From contig JBGTKH010000183.1 in assembly GCA_041744735.1 (NCBI GenBank), positions 1 through 39,630 of the forward strand: 39,630 nucleotides of DNA, given 5' to 3'. The stretch comes from JBGTKH01 sp041744735 (lineage in GTDB: Bacteria; Planctomycetota; Planctomycetia; Pirellulales; Pirellulaceae). Position 1 is the first letter of the stretch; each line of letters begins with the position of its first letter. This document shows, piece after piece, positions 8,255 to 16,473 of this stretch. The translations under genes were made by a program, and so were the position numbers. The notes beneath the pieces were generated by a model. The model searched no databases. It had not been told where the DNA came from and saw nothing but the letters and a program-made list of their open reading frames with translations.

Positions 8255-10654
8255 ATGAGCGTACTGTCATTTCCCCGCATCTACTTCAACGGATATGTGG
8301 CCTGGGACCCGACGACCGCGAACAACAACGATTACTTGCCCGTTTATGACGCGACGAACGTCGATCTCGACTGGGTCTATCTGGCTGAGAAGGGAATTAC
8401 GCGCGAGAATTTTCAAGACATGTTTCGCCCCTGGATGATCCGTCCGCAGCACGACGTGTGCGAGAATTCGAGCCCCTCGGATACATGTCCTCAGGTCGTG
8501 AGCGATACGACAAACTGTGATTTGTCGATGGTCGATCCCAACTACCACATGGGCAGCCGCTGGGATTATTTTGGCGGCGGCGGCTGTTGGTTCGCCGACT
8601 TCACAGCTCCCGATCCGAAGTACAACAAGAAGACGTTGACGAGCGGGGGCGATTTGGCCTACAGCCAGCCCGCGCAGCCAGGCGATGCCATTCTCAACAA
8701 GCCGGTCGTGATCGAAGGCAACGCGTTCGGCGACCGGCCGTCGATGGCGCGGTTGGTCGATATCAATCCCGCCACTCCCTTTTGCAGCCAAATCTTCTTT
8801 TCCAAGATCAAAGTGGGCGACGACCAGACGTATCTTTCCGCGCCGCGGCAAGTGCGAATGTACTCGCGCGCCTTCCTGGCCCCGCGCAACATCAGCAACA
8901 AGTTGATCATCGCCGGAGCGATCGGCGTGATCTTCCAAACCACGATGTCATACGCGTCGCTGCAGATCGCCAACGGCGGCCGCTCGCCGCTGCTGGCGAA
9001 GTTGCAGCAGGCGATGAATCCGCAGACCGGCGCGCGGGGCGCCAAAGGTTTGATGATCACCTTCGCGGCCTACAACACGTTGTATTACAAAAACGGAAAG
9101 TACAACAACATCATCGAGCAACCGCCGGATTGCTGCAGCCTGTCGAAGATGCTGCAGGAAGGCAAAGTTTTCATGAACCCCGCGTACAGCCGCATGGTGG
9201 GCGTGCTGGGCGTGTGGAACGAGGGTGAATTGTCGAGCGTGCCGGGCGGCCATCAGCTTGTGCCGGTTCGAAAGCTCAATCCCGTCAATCCTCCGAAGAG
9301 TAATGAGTTGGAAATTCGTGCGGGCGAGTTCGTCGGACTGGCTGGAAAGGCCTCGGTGATGTTCAGCGGCGACGATTTGCCGAAAGCCAGCGCGCAAGGT
9401 GGCCCGCCGCCGTTTCCGCAGGGCACGACTTGGGCACAGGTGGATGTTTCACAGCGGTTGGTTTCGCTGAACATGATGAACACTTTTGTCGAATTCAATC
9501 TAAACGACATCACCAACGACGGGCAGAAGTTCGACTACGGCACACTCAAGGTCGGCGTCGATACGCCCGGCGGCTTTCAGGAAATCGGCAGCTTCGGCTA
9601 CGACCAATACAATTTGGCGGCGTACCTGAAACAGTCCGGCCTTGTGGATGTGCCGTTTGCGTCGAGCGCGAATACCGAAGACGTGCAAAACTGGCTCAGT
9701 CAAGGCGGCCTGGCGCTGCAGGCTCAACAAGGCGGACAGTGGCAAACGTTTTGCCAAGAGCGATTGCTGACCGCCGACACCGACTCGCGCGGCGTTTACA
9801 TCGATCAGGGGCAGACCGCCGAGTTTACGGTTCAGGTGCGGTACAAGTACGGCGCGCCGCCGCCTAACACGTATTTGCAGGTCGCTCAATACTTTCCGTT
9901 TCCGCTGACAGTCGGCTCCGGAGTGCTGTTGCTCTTTCCTGCCCCGGATTCGCCTTGGAAACCGAATACGGATGTCTGCCAACAGACTCCCGACCCGAAG
10001 AAACCCTATGTCAGCTTCGTGAACGGAGCCGTGGTTCCGGTCACGGCTAAACCAAACCAAGCTTGGGGCGAAGCCGTCGTGCGACTCGCGTCTCAGCATC
10101 CCGGCTTTCCCGTGATCGTGTTTTATCCGTTACAAGCTAGCAACCAACCACCAACGCCGCCCGCCGCGCAGCCCGCGATCACGTTCGGTTTCCCCGCGGA
10201 CGCCCCCGAACCGTACAACGGTTTGCTGATCGGCAACGCCGGCTACAGCGCGGTGCGCGTCCTGCCCTTTGATACCAAACCGATGGATGGAAAAGTGAGT
10301 CCGCTGGTAGACTTCGTCGACCGCTGGAACGGCACAGGCCCTTACGCCGGACAGCCCAAGTACAATCGCGAATTGACTTGGAAGTGGATCTACAGCAATA
10401 TCCTGTACGTCTACGACATGCTGTTTCCGGTGATGGACGGCGTGATGCCGCTGCATTCTTTGGAGCGAGTCGAAGGAGCCATCGACCAACTGGTGGTCGT
10501 GATCTCGGCGGATTGGGTCGACACGAGCACGCTTTACATGCCGGTCACGCGTGATCTATCCGCGGCCAAACGCTTGATTCTCGAGACCTGGGGTGATCTA
10601 GTCATTCGCAAGTATCCTCAACAACCGCTGCCGCCGTTGTCGCTTCTCGGCTAG
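8255..10654 (+). CDS. VioB/RebD N-terminal-like protein lacking the ferritin-like domain
   Basis: A 799-aa protein preceded by AGGAGG. No signal peptide is evident. The N-terminus (MSVLSFPRIYFNGYVAW, then DPTTANNN) closely resembles the start of violacein enzyme VioB (SILDFPRIHFRGW, PTANRD). MVGVLGVWNEGELSSVPGG resembles a VioB block, and the C-terminal YMPVTRDLSAAKRLIL resembles YMPSTRELSAPKARLFL just before VioB's catalytic ferritin-like half. That half, which couples iminophenyl- or indole-pyruvate imines, is absent: the protein ends about 25 residues later. It is therefore probably a stand-alone VioB-N fold with another role, linked to the haem lipoprotein. The homology is from memory of VioB and needs a profile search. 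Confidence 0.6.
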   Translation: MSVLSFPRIYFNGYVAWDPTTANNNDYLPVYDATNVDLDWVYLAEKGITRENFQDMFRPWMIRPQHDVCENSSPSDTCPQVVSDTTNCDLSMVDPNYHMGSRWDYFGGGGCWFADFTAPDPKYNKKTLTSGGDLAYSQPAQPGDAILNKPVVIEGNAFGDRPSMARLVDINPATPFCSQIFFSKIKVGDDQTYLSAPRQVRMYSRAFLAPRNISNKLIIAGAIGVIFQTTMSYASLQIANGGRSPLLAKLQQAMNPQTGARGAKGLMITFAAYNTLYYKNGKYNNIIEQPPDCCSLSKMLQEGKVFMNPAYSRMVGVLGVWNEGELSSVPGGHQLVPVRKLNPVNPPKSNELEIRAGEFVGLAGKASVMFSGDDLPKASAQGGPPPFPQGTTWAQVDVSQRLVSLNMMNTFVEFNLNDITNDGQKFDYGTLKVGVDTPGGFQEIGSFGYDQYNLAAYLKQSGLVDVPFASSANTEDVQNWLSQGGLALQAQQGGQWQTFCQERLLTADTDSRGVYIDQGQTAEFTVQVRYKYGAPPPNTYLQVAQYFPFPLTVGSGVLLLFPAPDSPWKPNTDVCQQTPDPKKPYVSFVNGAVVPVTAKPNQAWGEAVVRLASQHPGFPVIVFYPLQASNQPPTPPAAQPAITFGFPADAPEPYNGLLIGNAGYSAVRVLPFDTKPMDGKVSPLVDFVDRWNGTGPYAGQPKYNRELTWKWIYSNILYVYDMLFPVMDGVMPLHSLERVEGAIDQLVVVISADWVDTSTLYMPVTRDLSAAKRLILETWGDLVIRKYPQQPLPPLSLLG

Positions 10655-10699
10655 AATCTCTCGCACGTAAAAATCGCATGCTAAAGAGCCAGCACCCCC

Positions 10700-11425
10700 A
10701 TGCCGCGCCGCGCCGACGAACTTCGCCCAATCAAGATCAAACGCCGCTTCACCCGCACCGCACCGGGTAGCGTTTTGTACTCAGCGGGCGGTACGACCGT
10801 GTTGTGTACGGCCAGCGTCGAGGCTCAGGTGCCGCCGTGGCTGGTGGGCAAAGGCAAAGGCTGGATCACGGCTGAATACAACATGTTGCCCGGCAGCACG
10901 AGCCCGCGTAAGGCGCGCGAACGCGGCGCGAAAATCGACGGCCGCACGACCGAGATCCAGCGGTTGATCGGCCGCAGCTTGCGAGCCATCGCCGATCTCG
11001 GCGCGCTCGGCGAGCGGCTGATCACGGTCGATTGCGATGTGCTGGAAGCCGACGGCGGCACGCGCACGGCCAGCATCACGGGTGGCTTCATCGCGCTGGT
11101 CGACGCGCTGCACAGCATCCGCCGCGAACTGCCCGACGCAGCGCGGTATCCGCTGCGCGATAGTGTGGCCGCGGTCAGCGTCGGCATTGTCGATGGCCGG
11201 CCGGTGCTGGATCTGGATTACGAGCAGGACTTCGCCGCCGCGGTGGACATGAACGTCGTAATGACCGGCCGCGGCCAGTTCGTCGAAGTGCAAGGCAGCG
11301 GCGAAGAAGCGACGTTCAGCGAAGAAGAACTCAACGCCCTACTGAAACTCGCCCGCCGCGGCATCCGTGAACTGACCGAAATACAACGCCAGTCGCTGGG
11401 CAAACTGTTTAGGGTCGAGCGCTGA
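10700..11425 (+). CDS. rph: Ribonuclease PH
   Basis: A full-length 241-aa RNase PH (the E. coli protein has 238). It is a phosphate-dependent 3'-5' exoribonuclease that trims tRNA 3' ends. Clear family blocks are RADELRPIKI at the N-terminus, GGTTVLCTASVE, GWITAEYNMLPGST, RTTEIQRLIGRSLRA, TVDCDVLEADGGTRTASITGG, VGIVDGRPVLDLDYEQD (catalytic Asp residues) and the C-terminal VEVQGSGEEATFS. It lies 45 nt after the VioB-like gene on the same strand, but this is probably incidental. It should act in the cytoplasm as a hexamer. Confidence 0.97.
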   Translation: MPRRADELRPIKIKRRFTRTAPGSVLYSAGGTTVLCTASVEAQVPPWLVGKGKGWITAEYNMLPGSTSPRKARERGAKIDGRTTEIQRLIGRSLRAIADLGALGERLITVDCDVLEADGGTRTASITGGFIALVDALHSIRRELPDAARYPLRDSVAAVSVGIVDGRPVLDLDYEQDFAAAVDMNVVMTGRGQFVEVQGSGEEATFSEEELNALLKLARRGIRELTEIQRQSLGKLFRVER

Positions 11426-11864
11426 GGGTCGAGTGTCGAGGGTCAGAATCTGGCGGGCTGGACGATTGGAGGGGCTTTGGCCGTCAATGTGCGTTGTCGA
11501 GCGTTGTCCCAAAACTGAAATGACGCCACTACCGTCGAGGCCACTTGCAAGGCGAGTTTTTGGCGGCAGGAGGGCAGGTGCCGCACTGCTTGCAGGCAAA
11601 GGCCACACACGTCTCGTGGGGTGGCAACCGGGCAGCGCACGCGGTCGAAACTTCGGTGCAACGCCGTGGCAAACGTGGCTTCAACTCCACTTCGACCGCT
11701 TTAGTTGCGAACCATACATCCTTGAATCAGATCTTTTCTTTGCTAGACTTGATTGGGAAGAGTCAAGGCGAGCGTGTAAGTGACGCCTTATTTGGCCTTT
11801 ACGAAGAATTCGGTTTTCGTCATGAAACGAGGCGAATCAAGGACAGCCACGGGAGGAACCGAAG
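11426..11864. other. Intergenic region without a supported gene
   Basis: A gap of 439 nt. It opens with short near-tandem GGGTCGAG units (about 11412-11443, starting inside rph). An open frame on the plus strand (11545-11880) has no ribosome-binding site or recognisable protein pattern. The last part (GGGAGGAACC) is the ribosome-binding site of the next gene, and the rest presumably holds its promoter. Confidence 0.4.
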
Positions 11865-12551
11865 ATGGTTAAGCGCATGATCTTGCCATCCGAGGCCCTC
11901 GACGACGTTTGCACTCTGCTTCGGCTGTCATCCGACCAATTGAAAGCTCTAGACGAGTTGTTTACGAAGGGCGAGTCGGCGTCTCCCCTGCGGGCAGAGT
12001 TCGTCAACCGAGTCGCTGAGTCGTTGCAGGTTAACATCGAGGACGCTCGATCCGTCGTGATGGTCTGCAGCTTTCTATTGCGCCGTTCGGAAGCAAAGGA
12101 TGACGAAGACTTCGTAACCGACCTGCTAGTTGATTTCCGGGAGTTTCTGGAGAATTCACTTCCCGATGACGAAAGACAAACAGTTCTCGCCAAGTTCGAT
12201 GGGAACCGTGAGATTTTTAAGTCGTTGGCGACGCCTAAACCAGCACCGTTGCGGGTAGAAAAGATTCGTCGATTGCAAAGTGGACCAGAACAACACATTC
12301 ATTCGTTTCGCACTGTCTGCCAACTACGACCGTTGTTCGAGGGACCGGAAAACGATGAAAGGATCGTGGGACTGGTCCCAATGATTCTGCTGGAAATCGA
12401 ATGCGCGGACGCTGATGGCGATTGTAGCACGCTTGCGTTCAGCATGGATGATGAAGATCTCGCTGAGTTAGAGCGAGTCGTCAAGCGCACGCGAGCAAAG
12501 CTCGAGGCGATTAGCGAAAAGTACGAATCCGAAATACTGACAGCGGATTAA
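11865..12551 (+). CDS. Unknown protein, first gene of the MBL module (possible COMM-like C-terminus)
   Basis: A 228-aa soluble protein with a strong ribosome-binding site (GGAGGAA, about 7 nt before ATG). The N-terminal half is helical with heptad-like leucines. The C-terminal segment (about 150-225) reads as alternating hydrophobic strands followed by an acidic helix: LVPMILLEIECADADGD, then LAFSMDDEDLAELERVVKR. That strand-turn-strand-helix layout resembles the COMM domain, where a beta-sheet precedes a Leu-rich helix, but the match is weak and only by eye. The next gene starts 13 nt downstream. The sequence is visibly less GC-rich than the flanking genes, consistent with acquired DNA. Confidence 0.7.
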   Translation: MVKRMILPSEALDDVCTLLRLSSDQLKALDELFTKGESASPLRAEFVNRVAESLQVNIEDARSVVMVCSFLLRRSEAKDDEDFVTDLLVDFREFLENSLPDDERQTVLAKFDGNREIFKSLATPKPAPLRVEKIRRLQSGPEQHIHSFRTVCQLRPLFEGPENDERIVGLVPMILLEIECADADGDCSTLAFSMDDEDLAELERVVKRTRAKLEAISEKYESEILTAD

Positions 12552-12564
12552 CCCGCGAGAGAAT

Positions 12565-13494
12565 ATGGCTAACAGTTCTTCATTTCCAACATGGGTTAAC
12601 AAGGTCTCCCGCACGAAACGGAAAAAATCTGTTTCTTGCAAACAGACGATTTGCGTAGAGCATTCGATTAAGTTTGCACCGGATACAGATACATTCCATG
12701 AATTCCGCAGCCAAGTTTTTCGGGCGACTACAACGTTAGCCAGCGCACTTGTCAAACGCGATTTTCCCGAAGCTGAAAAGAGAAGCATTCTGTCGAACTT
12801 TTTTGACCGACTCTATGATTTGGGACCCCAACTTTGGAATGAGGTGTGTGCGGAAGCGAAGCGCGAGTTCGAGCGAAGCGATCGAGTTGTCGATCTAGAT
12901 GTTGGCGCCGTCACTTACCAACTGCGTAGCCCTCTCAAGGCGCTTATCGCACCTTCGGCTGATCATGCGTGGGAATTCTCCCTAGATCACTTCGCGCCGC
13001 GATTTGTGGGCAAGGGTGCTTCCATTGCCGCGGCGCATCGTGATTTTCTCAACAAAGTTCACTCGTCATTCCAGTCGTTGGCCCGTCTTCGCCCGTTTCA
13101 GATGAACGAAACCCAGAGCGCTGACTGGAAGTTGCTAGAAAAACTGATTGACGTCAATGCGTACTGGGACTCGGTGCCGGTGACGTTGCTGGAAATTGGC
13201 GTAGTTTCGGCTATTACCGCGGATGGTCGCGAAATTGTTTGGCTGGACGGTGAACGGAGAGAACTCATCCCCATCGAACGAACGCCTCCGGAATTCGCAG
13301 CCTTCGAAGAAGGCCAGTGGTTTGAAGCGCTTGTTGAGCGACAGCCAAAGACGTATCAATTGCAGACGCTGCGTTACGTCCGGCAAATCGAACCAATTCG
13401 AGAAATGAGCGATGACGAATTCAGGCAATGGGTACACAGTTTGCCGCCGGGCGACGACGTGCCTAAATCCGGGACGGAATGGGCCACTCTTTAA
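12565..13494 (+). CDS. Unknown protein, second gene of the MBL module
   Basis: A 309-aa protein I do not recognise. It has a basic N-terminus (VSRTKRKKSVSCKQ), a helical middle part (FRATTTLASALVKRDFPEAEKR) and a C-terminal region rich in beta strands. There, LLEIGVVSAITADGREIVWLDGERRELIPIE and FEEGQWFEALVER suggest a small OB- or SH3-like barrel, so nucleic-acid binding is conceivable. No signal peptide or membrane segment is seen. It sits 13 nt after the first gene and ends 2 nt before the preferred start of the third, so the three are almost certainly one operon. Base composition here is near balanced, lower in GC than the housekeeping genes. Confidence 0.7.
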   Translation: MANSSSFPTWVNKVSRTKRKKSVSCKQTICVEHSIKFAPDTDTFHEFRSQVFRATTTLASALVKRDFPEAEKRSILSNFFDRLYDLGPQLWNEVCAEAKREFERSDRVVDLDVGAVTYQLRSPLKALIAPSADHAWEFSLDHFAPRFVGKGASIAAAHRDFLNKVHSSFQSLARLRPFQMNETQSADWKLLEKLIDVNAYWDSVPVTLLEIGVVSAITADGREIVWLDGERRELIPIERTPPEFAAFEEGQWFEALVERQPKTYQLQTLRYVRQIEPIREMSDDEFRQWVHSLPPGDDVPKSGTEWATL

Positions 13495-13496
13495 TC

Positions 13497-14579
13497 ATGT
13501 CGAACATCGTCGCCGAATGTTACTTTGTAGACGTGGGGCAAGGGGCATGTCAGGTAATCAACCTAGGCGACGACTCCGCGATCATCATCGATTGTGGGCC
13601 CTCCTATCAAGTTCTAGGCGACCTCCTGCGTCGCCGGCTGGGTATCAAACGCATCGCAGCGTTGGTCCTATCCCACAACCACAGGGACCACGCGGGCGGA
13701 CTGTCTGGACTTATCAGGCAATACCGCAAATCGATCGATCGAATTTACCTTCTTCAAGATCAACCTGCGGAACGAATGCTGAATCAGTTTTCGTACTTGC
13801 GCAGCGAAATTGAGAATGGCAACGTTCCCACGCCTCGTCCACTCATTCGCGACAACGAAAATTGCTATCTTTTTCGGGGTGACGATTCGGCTGATTCGAT
13901 ACGTTTGGAACTGCTTTTTCCAAGGTTCTTCGAGAACGTCGCGGGACAGGCCTCCGGCAAGCAAAACTATACCTGTGGGGTTCTTCTCTTGTGCTGCGGG
14001 AGCAAACGCGTTTTGTTCCCGGGTGACGCCGAAATAGACGCTTGGCGGGCCATCAACAAGACTCGCCACAGTCGTCCCGTGGAATGCGACGTCATGGCGA
14101 TTCCACATCACGGCGGTCAAATTGTCCGATATCGCAAGAAGAACGAGACCTACGAAGAATTACATGACGCGATTGCCACTGACTTGGAGTGGCTTTACAC
14201 GCAAGCAATCAAGAGCCGAATTGCAATCATATCTGTCGGCACGAGCAACACCTTTCCCGATCAGCATCCACTCCCACCTCAGATTCATGCCATTAGGAAG
14301 TCCGGTACTTGCGTAATGTGTACGCAGATCACCAACCGGTGTTCCGATGACTTGGAAAGACTGCGGCCGGGCGTTCTCAAACCGCGTACAGTTCCGTGTC
14401 AATCGCGGCCATTCACGACGACAACGAGTAGCGGCCAGAGTAAAGATGTAGCGTGTGCGGGCACAATGATTGTTCAAATTGGTCCGAACGAAATCCACGT
14501 CGAACGTCAGACCGATCATCAAGCGGCAATCGACGCGGACTTGAACACTCCTGCTGATCATCCTCTGTGCCGTAGTTAA
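13497..14579 (+). CDS. ComEC/Rec2-like metallo-beta-lactamase-fold hydrolase
   Basis: A protein of about 360 aa starting at the ATG at 13497 (an in-frame ATG at 13479 is less likely). The N-terminal half carries the MBL metal site: YFVDVGQGACQVI, IIIDCG, LSHNHRDHAGG (HxHxDH-type ligands as HNHRDH) and LFPGDAE. IPHHGG supplies a further His, and SVGTSNTFPDQHP is the ComEC-type C-terminal motif. Stand-alone ComEC-like MBL proteins are predicted to be nucleases or phosphodiesterases and often sit in bacterial conflict loci. No transmembrane competence domain is present. The C-terminus (about 290-360) is divergent. As the only recognisable enzyme, it is probably the effector of this three-gene unit. 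Confidence 0.85.
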   Translation: MSNIVAECYFVDVGQGACQVINLGDDSAIIIDCGPSYQVLGDLLRRRLGIKRIAALVLSHNHRDHAGGLSGLIRQYRKSIDRIYLLQDQPAERMLNQFSYLRSEIENGNVPTPRPLIRDNENCYLFRGDDSADSIRLELLFPRFFENVAGQASGKQNYTCGVLLLCCGSKRVLFPGDAEIDAWRAINKTRHSRPVECDVMAIPHHGGQIVRYRKKNETYEELHDAIATDLEWLYTQAIKSRIAIISVGTSNTFPDQHPLPPQIHAIRKSGTCVMCTQITNRCSDDLERLRPGVLKPRTVPCQSRPFTTTTSSGQSKDVACAGTMIVQIGPNEIHVERQTDHQAAIDADLNTPADHPLCRS

Positions 14580-14758
14580 CGTGCGCAACTTTCCGACTCG
14601 CCGCTCCGGCTGGAAGGCTACACCAACATCGCCTCCGGACTGCGTGCCTGAAGGTCGTCCGTCAACTATTGACCTGCCGGCTGCGAAACGACTAACATAT
14701 AAGTCCACCGCGATGTGACTTGCTTCCGCGCCCCGCCACTACGCTCGCCACTGGTCCC

Positions 14759-16456
14759 ATGAAAGTCCTGCCTCGCCACATCGCGTCGATTCGTCCGAAT
14801 TGGCTGGCCTCGCAAACCGCGATCGCAATTTGTGTTGTCGCGTTTGTGGGAATTGCACCCAATGTCGCGCGTGCCCAGTCAACTCTGCATGAACAGATCG
14901 ACAAACTGATCGACGCCCAGGCGGGCGGGCCGGTTAGCGCGCGGGCCAGCGATGCCGAGTTTCTGCGGCGCATCCATCTCGACTTAACCGGGACGATTCC
15001 GACGGCGGATGAGGCACGTGCGTTTCTCAACGATGCCGATCTGAAAAAGCGCGAGAAGCTGATCGACCGTCTGCTGGCCAGCCCGCAATACGCGCGGCGG
15101 ATGCAGGAAGCGTTCACGGTGATGCTACTGGAACGCCGCGAAGGAACGGTGGTTGCCAACCAAGCGTGGAACGACTATCTGCGGACCGCGTTTGCAGACA
15201 ACAAACCGTGGGACCAGTTGGCTCGTGAAATCCTCGGCAGCGACGGCTTGGACGAAAAATCGCAGCCGGCGATGAAATTCTTCGTCGATGGCGGGCGGAT
15301 CGACGCGAATCAGATGACTCGCGACGTGGGCCGGCTCTTCCTAGGTATGGACATGCAGTGCAACCAGTGCCACGACAACCCCAACGTCGATCAGTACAAG
15401 CAGTCAGATTACTACGGGCTGTTGGCCTTTCTGTCTCCCGGCAAACTGCAAAGCAACAAATACTTCATCGACACACCGCTGACCACGAAACTCGACTTCC
15501 AATCGGTCTTCTATCCCGACGAAAAAAAATCCATCGGCCCGCGGCTGCCGGGCGGCACTGAGGTCGAAATTCCGCAATTCGAAAAGGGACAGGAGTTGGC
15601 TCAACCGGCCAAAGACGGGCTGCCGGCAATTCCCAAGTTCCGCCCGCGGGTGTTGCTGGCCGAACAACTGGCGTCAGCCGACAACGAACAGTTTAAGCAG
15701 AATAGCGTCAATCGATTCTGGTACTTGATGATGGGCCGCGGGCTGGTGATGCCGCTTGACTTGATGCACAAAGACAACCCGCCGTCGCACCCCGAATTGA
15801 TGAAGCTGCTGGCCGACCAATTCGCCGTGCACCGTTTCGACGTGAAGTGGCTGCTGAAGGAGTTGGCGCTCAGCGAAACTTACCAGCGCAGCAGTCTGCT
15901 GCCCGAAGGCGCGGAGGAGAAGGACGCGCCGCCGGAGCGTTACCGCGCGGCCAACGCCAAGCCGCTCGCGGCCGAGCAACTGGCCTGGAGCACCATGCAA
16001 GCCACCGGGAACCTCGATCAGATGCTCGCGGCGCCGGTCGCCGCCGGCTCGAAGTTCACCTACAACGATTACGTCAACGGCCGCATCAATGATCCGCCGG
16101 GCAATCTGCTCGACACCATGACGCTGTTCGTCGGCGTGTTCGGCAACCCGCCGGGCGAAGCGGAGGTCGAATTCAACCCGGCGATGGGCCACGCGCTGTA
16201 CTTCATGAACGAGCGGCTGGTGCTCGGCTGGCTTAAACCCCGCGCGGGAAATCTGGTGGACCGGCTCTCGAAGCTCAACGAGCCCTACAAAATCGCCGAC
16301 GAGATTTACCTGAGCGTGCTCAGTCGCTTTCCCGATGAGGAAGAGAAAGCCGAAGTGGCCGATTACCTCGCCAAATTCACCGACCGCCGCAGCGACGCCC
16401 TGGGTGAAATCGCCTGGGCGCTGCTGGCCTCGGCGGAGTTTCGCTTGAATCATTAA
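14759..16456 (+). CDS. Secreted DUF1549/DUF1553 protein
   Basis: A protein of about 565 aa from the ATG at 14759 (the upstream in-frame TTG at 14720 is less convincing). An N-terminal signal peptide ends near NVARAQ. DUF1549 follows, with FLRRIHLDLTGTIPTADEAR and LIDRLLASPQYARRM, then the Cys-containing CNQCHDNPNVDQYKQSDYYG, which includes a CxxCH haem-like motif. DUF1553 features occupy the second half (NRFWYLMMGRGLV, LMKLLADQFAVHRFDVKW, LALSETYQRSS). The family is a planctomycete hallmark, almost always beside a DUF1501 gene as here (next gene 17 nt away). A role in surface or periplasmic polymer degradation is often suggested but unproven. Confidence 0.9.
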   Translation: MKVLPRHIASIRPNWLASQTAIAICVVAFVGIAPNVARAQSTLHEQIDKLIDAQAGGPVSARASDAEFLRRIHLDLTGTIPTADEARAFLNDADLKKREKLIDRLLASPQYARRMQEAFTVMLLERREGTVVANQAWNDYLRTAFADNKPWDQLAREILGSDGLDEKSQPAMKFFVDGGRIDANQMTRDVGRLFLGMDMQCNQCHDNPNVDQYKQSDYYGLLAFLSPGKLQSNKYFIDTPLTTKLDFQSVFYPDEKKSIGPRLPGGTEVEIPQFEKGQELAQPAKDGLPAIPKFRPRVLLAEQLASADNEQFKQNSVNRFWYLMMGRGLVMPLDLMHKDNPPSHPELMKLLADQFAVHRFDVKWLLKELALSETYQRSSLLPEGAEEKDAPPERYRAANAKPLAAEQLAWSTMQATGNLDQMLAAPVAAGSKFTYNDYVNGRINDPPGNLLDTMTLFVGVFGNPPGEAEVEFNPAMGHALYFMNERLVLGWLKPRAGNLVDRLSKLNEPYKIADEIYLSVLSRFPDEEEKAEVADYLAKFTDRRSDALGEIAWALLASAEFRLNH

Positions 16457-16473
16457 ACCGAGAAATTCCAACG

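Noticed and set aside
11545..11880. Open frame of 111 aa on the plus strand
   Set aside because: No ribosome-binding site, no family-like pattern, and it runs into the start of the well-supported gene at 11865.
13497..14579. Competence protein ComEC
   Set aside because: Only the MBL-like domain is present. The membrane competence domain is missing, so a stand-alone hydrolase is the better call.
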